7,485 nt of DNA from Bacillota bacterium (GTDB lineage: Bacteria; Bacillota; Clostridia; Acetivibrionales; DSM-1351), in contig JAEZIV010000056.1 in NCBI GenBank assembly GCA_023436515.1, positions 1 through 7,485 on the forward strand. Direction: 5' to 3'. Of this stretch, positions 4,460 through 7,485 are shown in pieces. The position numbers were made by a program, and so were the translations under genes. A model generated the notes under the pieces. The model did no database searches, was not told the origin of the DNA, and worked only from the letters and a program-made list of their open reading frames with translations. The stretch's first letter is position 1. Each line of letters starts with the position of its first letter.

Positions 4460-4726
4460 CTAAACAATTTTTTTGTATCCCTTGCCTGTTATTGGAAGGA
4501 TATCTGTTTTCCTCTTTAGATCATCAGCTGATTTATCTATGTAATCAGCTATGGCCTTTGTTGATAGAATCCATCTTCCATTTACGCCAGGTCTTTTTGT
4601 AGCTTTTATATCTCCACGTTGGCACATCTGTCGCACAGTCTGCCAATGTAATCCGAGCTCTTCCCCCCCCTCTTGAAGAGTCAGGGTGATCCGGCCATAT
4701 TTTTTCAGAAGAAATTCGTATGTCAT
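4460..4726 (-). CDS. Excisionase-like (MerR/HTH_17-type) DNA-binding protein, 88 aa
   Basis: A small winged-helix protein. The HTH core is about residues 14-42, including LTLQEGGEELGLHWQTVRQMCQ, and the wing-like segment RPGVNGRWILSTKAIADYIDK follows (45-65). This matches the family that includes excisionases and phage Cox-like regulators. As the second gene opposite the repressor it is the best candidate for directionality factor or Cro-like regulator, but sequence cannot separate these. The ATG at 4726 has GGAAGGAGC upstream, overlapping the end of the 55-aa gene. The codons for EGGE contain a run of eight G (4663-4670 as C on the plus strand). Gly20-Gly21 replace the small, usually Ala-Ala, residues of the first HTH helix, which is unusual. 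Confidence 0.82.
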   Translation of the reverse strand: MTYEFLLKKYGRITLTLQEGGEELGLHWQTVRQMCQRGDIKATKRPGVNGRWILSTKAIADYIDKSADDLKRKTDILPITGKGYKKIV

Positions 4727-4731
4727 ACCGT

Positions 4732-4899
4732 TTATGCTCCTTCCTCTAAAACGTGTTGATATGACTGGAATACTGTAACCGCTGTTTTTGTGTGACTAAT
4801 AACTACTTGTCTTTCTTCTGGTGTTAATAAGGACAAAACTTCTGCTATTTTACCCTCTTCAACCATTCTGATTTTTTCATCATGTGTTGTCTGTGTCAT
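4732..4899 (-). CDS. First gene of the leftward early operon, 55 aa, unknown function
   Basis: A short protein starting MTQTTHDEKIRMVEEGKIAE and continuing VLSLLTPEERQVVISHTKTA. It has no recognisable HTH, is predicted helical and mildly acidic, and resembles the small proteins often found in the cro position of clostridial prophages. AAGGAG lies 10 bases before the ATG at 4899. Its last codons carry the ribosome binding site of the excisionase-like gene, 5 bases away. It is the first gene read from the promoter at 4955-4983, so it should be directly controlled by the repressor. Confidence 0.72.
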   Translation of the reverse strand: MTQTTHDEKIRMVEEGKIAEVLSLLTPEERQVVISHTKTAVTVFQSYQHVLEEGA

Positions 4900-4925
4900 A
4901 ATTTTTCACGCTCCTTTTTGAATTA

Positions 4926-4942
4926 TACTTACATTGCAAGTA
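4926..4942. promoter_or_regulatory. Operator-like site 1
   Basis: Read on the minus strand, this is TACTTGCAATGTAAGTA, a 17-bp imperfect palindrome (TACTT/AAGTA arms) and the most symmetric of three related sites. It lies just downstream of the expected leftward start (near 4948), where a bound repressor would block early transcription. Confidence 0.7.
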
Positions 4943-4954
4943 CCTTTCGACATA

Positions 4955-4983
4955 ATATTATCACTATGCAAGTATTTTGTCAA
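4955..4983 (-). promoter_or_regulatory. Leftward early-operon promoter
   Basis: TTGACA on the minus strand (4978-4983), 17 bases, then TAATAT (4955-4960). GATAAT at 15-base spacing is an alternative -10. Operator-like site 2 fills the spacer, so repressor binding should exclude polymerase. The leader to the first gene (start 4899) is about 50 bases. Confidence 0.6.
4958..4974. promoter_or_regulatory. Operator-like site 2
   Basis: Minus strand TACTTGCATAGTGATAA, identical to site 1 over TACTTGCA and closely related beyond. It starts 32 bases from site 1, about three helical turns, and lies between the -35 and -10 of the leftward promoter. Confidence 0.7.
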
Positions 4984-5000
4984 CATTTATATAATATTTT

Positions 5001-5017
5001 TACTTGCATTGTGAGCA
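5001..5017. promoter_or_regulatory. Operator-like site 3
   Basis: Plus strand TACTTGCATTGTGAGCA. It shares the TACTTGCA half and the centre with the other sites but is in opposite orientation, and lies 43 bases (about four turns) from site 2. It overlaps the -35 of the predicted repressor promoter, which suggests autoregulation. Confidence 0.68.
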
Positions 5018-5032
5018 CCTGTGTGTTATATT
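5004..5032 (+). promoter_or_regulatory. Repressor/integrase promoter (candidate)
   Basis: TTGCAT (5004-5009), 17 bases, TATATT (5027-5032). The predicted start is near 5039, so the leader would be very short, beginning at the GGAGG ribosome binding site. An upstream TATAAT at 4990-4995 with a poor -35 is an alternative. Operator site 3 covers the -35. Confidence 0.45.
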
Positions 5033-5051
5033 CATTTTGGAGGTGTAGAAA

Positions 5052-5423
5052 ATGAATGAAAGATTAAAGGAATTGAGAAGTAAATTAAACCTTAGCCAAG
5101 TTGAGTTTAGTGAACGTATCCTTGTTGGTTCATCAACTCTTGCTATGTGGGAACTTGGTTCAAGAAAAATAAAGGATATTCATATATCAAAGATTTGTTC
5201 TGAATTTAGAGTTAATGAAGAATGGTTTAGATATGGTATTGGAGATATGTTTTTACCTAATGCTGATGAAGAGTTAGAATCTTTGTCTCGGAAGTATAAC
5301 CTAGACCCAATGAGTAAAGCATTCATAAAAGAATTCGCTGAATTAAACGAGCTAGAGAAGAAAGTAATATTTGATGTATTTATGAAGATTTCAAAGGGTA
5401 TTAAGAACTCAATACCTGAATAA
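5052..5423 (+). CDS. XRE-family cI-like prophage repressor, 123 aa
   Basis: The N-terminal HTH (about 4-60) has the classic pattern LKELRSKLNLSQVEFSE, turn, then GSSTLAMWELGSRK as recognition helix region. IHISKICSEFRVNEEWFRYGIGDMFLP follows, which is very typical of Firmicute phage repressors. The C-terminal half is helical (PMSKAFIKEFAELNELEKKVIFDVFMK) and probably dimerises. There is no S24 peptidase domain, so RecA-stimulated self-cleavage is not expected and induction must use another route. GGAGGTG precedes the ATG. It lies 19 bases upstream of the integrase with no terminator between, so the two are probably co-transcribed, and it faces three 17-bp sites that are its likely operators. 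Confidence 0.92.
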   Translation: MNERLKELRSKLNLSQVEFSERILVGSSTLAMWELGSRKIKDIHISKICSEFRVNEEWFRYGIGDMFLPNADEELESLSRKYNLDPMSKAFIKEFAELNELEKKVIFDVFMKISKGIKNSIPE

Positions 5424-5442
5424 GTAATACGAAGGTGATACT

Positions 5443-6561
5443 ATGAAAATAAGACCTCATAAGCATGGCGGACTATTCACTACTTTAACTGTAAAGGGCC
5501 ATAAACATTTTATTTATGGTTCTACTGAAGTTGAAGTAGAAAACAAATACACTGAGATGAAGTATCAGTTAATGAGGGGTTATGACATTAATAACAACCC
5601 TACTCTGGAATTGTATATGATATTGTGGTTTAACACTTTTAAGAAAAATAAGGGTGCTCTGAAAACCCGTGAAATGTATCAGAATTGTGTTAATAACCAT
5701 ATCAATCCGGCATTGGGTAGTAAAAAATTAAAGGATATAACCGCTACCGAAGTACAAGCATTTCTGAATGGTATTACAAGTTCAAAAAGCCTTGCACATA
5801 AAGTTAGGATTACCCTTAACCAAATATTTAAACAGGCTATAGCAGATCGTATCACTCCCTTTAATCCGGTTACTACTACTGAGATCATTGCACCTGATAA
5901 ACCTAACCGTAAATGTCTCACTCCTATTCAAAAGCAATTACTGTTACAAATATTAAAAGGCCATAGAACCTACCCTATTATTTTTCATACTCTTTATACC
6001 GGTATGCGAATGGGTGAATCTTTAGCCCTTTTATTGAATGATGTTGATTTTGATAATAACATTATTAGAGTCGCTAAGGCAACTGAGTATCAGAACTCAA
6101 AACCCAAATTAAAAGACCCCAAGACTGATAGGGGTTTTCGTGAAATTCCGATGAATAATGATTTGGCTAATTTTTTACAGTCATATTTAAATAAAAGAAA
6201 AAATAAGAAACTATATGTTTTCCCCGGACATGCTGGCGGTCCTATGGGGCTTACCGAAATAAAGACCCAATGGCGCAGAGCAAGAAAAATTATTAAGAAA
6301 TGGTTTGCTGATGAGGCTAATAAAGATTTTAAGGAACATGAGTTTAACCTAACCTTCAGACTCTTAAGGCATACTTTCTGTACTGGCCTTTATGATGCTG
6401 ATATAGACGAAGTATCTGCCGCTGAAATAATGGGTCATGATGTTAGTATCATGAAAGAAGTTTACACTCATATACAAGGGAAAAGACGAAAGAAAAATTT
6501 GGTTAAGCTAGACAATTTATATAAGGATGAAATGGATTTTGAATATATAAAAGAGGGCTGA
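5443..6561 (+). CDS. int: Tyrosine integrase (phage site-specific recombinase), 372 aa
   Basis: Catalyses integration and, with a directionality factor, excision at a tRNA-Lys gene. There is an N-terminal arm-binding domain (about 1-45, beta-rich, GLFTTLTVKGHKHFIYGST), a SAM-like core-binding domain (about 53-150) and a catalytic domain (about 160-350). Catalytic residues visible are Arg189 (TGMRMGE), Lys227 in the beta-hairpin (DPKTDRGFREIP), Arg309 (LLRHTFCT), His332 (IMGHDVS) and nucleophile Tyr341 (VYTHI). The first position of the HxxR motif is Arg306 instead of His, which is unusual. Length is typical. AAGGTGAT precedes the ATG. It ends in its own terminator and its 3' end lies 154 bases from the tRNA 3' end. 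Confidence 0.95.
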   Translation: MKIRPHKHGGLFTTLTVKGHKHFIYGSTEVEVENKYTEMKYQLMRGYDINNNPTLELYMILWFNTFKKNKGALKTREMYQNCVNNHINPALGSKKLKDITATEVQAFLNGITSSKSLAHKVRITLNQIFKQAIADRITPFNPVTTTEIIAPDKPNRKCLTPIQKQLLLQILKGHRTYPIIFHTLYTGMRMGESLALLLNDVDFDNNIIRVAKATEYQNSKPKLKDPKTDRGFREIPMNNDLANFLQSYLNKRKNKKLYVFPGHAGGPMGLTEIKTQWRRARKIIKKWFADEANKDFKEHEFNLTFRLLRHTFCTGLYDADIDEVSAAEIMGHDVSIMKEVYTHIQGKRRKKNLVKLDNLYKDEMDFEYIKEG

Positions 6562-6581
6562 GTAAAGCTCTTTTTTTTTTT
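6550..6581 (+). terminator. Integrase terminator
   Basis: AAAGAG (6550-6555) pairs with CTCTTT (6568-6573), the hairpin overlapping the integrase stop codon, and the T-run has eleven T (6571-6581). The stem is short but the T-run is long. It would isolate the lysogeny operon from the attachment region. Confidence 0.65.
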
Positions 6582-6601
6582 ACTTTTCAGTCCCCTATTT
6601 T

Positions 6602-6652
6602 CCACAACTCCCCCACAACTTTTATTTCCTTTTTCCTTATAAAAAAGTTGTG
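6602..6652. repeat. CACAACT repeats: candidate integrase arm-type binding sites
   Basis: CCACAACT occurs twice in direct orientation (6602-6609, 6613-6620; 11-base period). The second copy extends to CACAACTTTT (6614-6623), which has a perfect 10-bp inverted partner AAAAGTTGTG at 6643-6652. Short repeated sites between int and the core site are the usual layout of attP arms bound by the integrase N-terminal domain. A plus-strand hairpin function is possible, but no matching terminator need is evident. The repeats are seen; the binding role is inferred. Confidence 0.5.
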
Positions 6653-6676
6653 TAAATCGTAAAATGCAATGAGTAC

Positions 6677-6710
6677 AAAAAAACCATCTAGCCTTACGGC
6701 TAAACGGTTT
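6677..6710 (-). terminator. tRNA-Lys terminator
   Basis: On the minus strand, 5 bases after the tRNA CCA end, a 13-base stem with mismatches (6698-6710 with 6681-6693, loop GTAA) is followed by seven T (6683-6677). A strong intrinsic terminator for the tRNA. It lies on the element side of the expected crossover, so it may have been supplied by the element. Confidence 0.75.
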
Positions 6711-6745
6711 CCATATGGTGCGCCATCGGGGATTCGAACCCAGGA
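6711..6745. other. Probable integration junction (att site) in the tRNA 3' end
   Basis: Tyrosine integrases of this type usually recombine within the anticodon or T-arm/3' end of a tRNA, the element supplying an identical 3' end so that the tRNA stays intact. Here int lies next to the tRNA 3' end, arm-like repeats lie between, and the flank on the other side is a chromosomal metabolic gene. The exact core cannot be delimited because the partner att site lies left of the window. A CCATATGG palindrome covers the CCA end (6711-6718). Confidence is for presence, not for exact limits. Confidence 0.6.
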
Positions 6746-6791
6746 CACCCTGATTAAGAGTCAGGTGCTCTACCAACTGAACTAATAGCGC
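6716..6791 (-). tRNA. tRNA-Lys (anticodon CTT)
   Basis: A complete 76-base tRNA with encoded CCA (6716-6718). Acceptor GCGCTAT pairs with ATGGCGC with one G-T wobble, the D stem GTTC pairs with GAGC, the anticodon stem CCTGA/TCAGG carries loop CTCTTAA with CTT at 34-36, and the T loop is TTCGAAT. The T stem CTGGG/CCCCG has one mismatch, T50 against C64 (6742 and 6728). The gene has a perfect promoter and a terminator, so it looks functional. The integrase lies directly beyond its 3' end. Confidence 0.96.
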
Positions 6792-6833
6792 ATTTACAAG
6801 CGTTTCAGGCTTTACTTCCCCGAACACTTTTAT

Positions 6834-6862
6834 ATTATAAGAGCTATATTTGCTGTTGTCAA
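6834..6862 (-). promoter_or_regulatory. tRNA-Lys promoter
   Basis: TTGACA (6857-6862), 17-base spacer, TATAAT (6834-6839), all on the minus strand and all matching consensus. The expected start near 6827 gives a leader of about 36 bases before the mature tRNA. It lies on the chromosomal side of the integration point and so belongs to the host. Confidence 0.88.
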
Positions 6863-6912
6863 CAGTATTTTTTAAAATTTTAGAGCATTAACCCTTCATT
6901 AATTCTTTTCTG

Positions 6913-7485
6913 TCACCGTATTATAGCTACAGCTCTTGTCATACTTGAATCAGCATAAATTTTTAATGGGAATGCGTATATCTCAAACTCACAGCTGTTT
7001 GATAGCTCGTGAAGATTTGTAAGGTTTTCCAGTAGCAAAATATTGTTTTTTAGCAAATATTTATGTACTTCAAAAGGGAATTTATCCGGTGAGGGTGAAT
7101 CAAAGCCCACCAGCTTAACCTTTTTTTCAACTAGGTATTTACAAAGAGTCATGTCTAAGACCGGATGTTCTTGGTAGTATTCTTTGGTTCCATATTTTTT
7201 ATCCATTCCGGTCCTAAACAATATTATCTCCTTTTCGTTTAAGACATCTAGATACTCCGGCTTCAAGGATATCAGCTCCTCATTTTCAACATGTATTATA
7301 CCGCCACTTCCGCAGAAGCATTCCAGGGGTTTATTACCTATGTATTCACAGACCTCTAACAAATGCATTTCCCCATCAAGGTGGGTTCCGGCATGCATTC
7401 CTGTACAAAGGGAGTAATTATTATAACCATCTATATTTTTAACGCTGGTCTGCTCAAGATTCACCTCACTATCACCGGGGTAAAC
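6913..7485 (-). CDS. Cyclase/kynurenine formamidase-family metal hydrolase, 5' end beyond window
   Basis: Member of the metal-dependent cyclase family (PF04199 type), which includes kynurenine formamidase and related amide or lactone hydrolases. The signature HxGTHxDxxxH is present as HAGTHLDGEMH, with the metal-binding His and Asp. Later conserved-looking parts are IILFRTG, VKLVGFDSPSPD and a typical end, EIYAFPLKIYADSSMTRAVAI. A GTG at 7464 could be read as start, but the frame stays open to the last base and the codons before it encode VYPGDSE, the family's usual N-terminal VYPGD motif. The true start is therefore to the right and about 191 codons are visible. It lies outside the element and marks the host chromosome. 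The substrate cannot be set from sequence. Confidence 0.88.
   Translation of the reverse strand, partial: VYPGDSEVNLEQTSVKNIDGYNNYSLCTGMHAGTHLDGEMHLLEVCEYIGNKPLECFCGSGGIIHVENEELISLKPEYLDVLNEKEIILFRTGMDKKYGTKEYYQEHPVLDMTLCKYLVEKKVKLVGFDSPSPDKFPFEVHKYLLKNNILLLENLTNLHELSNSCEFEIYAFPLKIYADSSMTRAVAIIR

Noticed and set aside
5679..5921. Minus-strand 80-codon frame within int
   Set aside because: Shadow of the integrase; hydrophobic chance frame without signals.
1..6700. Second copy of the tRNA 3' end (other att site), CRISPR repeats or an insertion sequence inside the window
   Set aside because: No copy of the T-loop/CCA segment was found left of 6711, no regularly spaced repeats and no transposase; the other junction must lie beyond the left edge.
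6468..6827. 119-codon minus-strand frame across the tRNA and integrase end
   Set aside because: It is a shadow of the tRNA, two terminators and the integrase antisense strand, with no family resemblance.
7184..7417. Plus-strand frame within the cyclase-family gene
   Set aside because: Antisense to a gene with a clear catalytic motif; no ribosome binding site or domain.

Overview
The window looks like one end of an integrated prophage, or a phage-like integrative element, in a low-GC Firmicute, most likely a spore-forming clostridial relative. This is inferred from AT-rich codon use, strong AGGAGG-type ribosome binding sites, TTG and GTG starts, a Spo0E-like protein and typical clostridial phage gene families. 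No species can be named from the sequence alone.

Layout, right to left. At 6913-7485 (minus) lies the 3' part of a chromosomal cyclase/kynurenine-formamidase-family gene that runs off the right edge. Next is tRNA-Lys(CTT) at 6716-6791 (minus), with a perfect consensus promoter and its own terminator. Its 3' end faces a tyrosine integrase gene (5443-6561, plus), the usual arrangement when a prophage sits in the 3' end of a tRNA gene. The 150 bases between integrase and tRNA hold an integrase terminator and repeated CACAACT motifs that may be integrase arm-binding sites. Upstream of the integrase, in the same direction, is a short XRE/cI-like repressor (5052-5423) with no protease domain.

A 152-base divergent control region (4900-5051) carries three 17-bp operator-like sites and promoters on both strands. 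It separates the lysogeny pair from a long leftward early operon. In order of transcription the operon encodes a 55-aa protein, an excisionase-like HTH protein, a Spo0E-like 45-aa protein, a 92-aa helical protein and three small Cys-rich proteins. These are followed by a HUH rolling-circle replication initiator (2005-2790), two unrecognised phage proteins, SSB, a VRR-NUC nuclease, a 188-aa unknown protein, and the first 28 codons of a ParA-type ATPase at the left edge. One gene of unknown function (3713-3979) points the other way, with its own promoter and terminator, like a phage moron.

The most interesting part is the 252-base region upstream of the initiator gene (2791-3042). It is packed with inverted repeats. 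It also holds a perfect extended-consensus promoter on the plus strand, opposite to the initiator gene, followed within about 70 bases by a hairpin and a T-run. This predicts a short RNA countertranscribed to the initiator mRNA leader, as in rolling-circle plasmids. The predicted RNA also contains an 8-base stretch complementary to the initiator start codon. Together with ParA and SSB, this suggests a prophage with plasmid-like rolling-circle replication, copy control and possibly partition. The control model is inference; the promoter, hairpins and repeats are directly visible.
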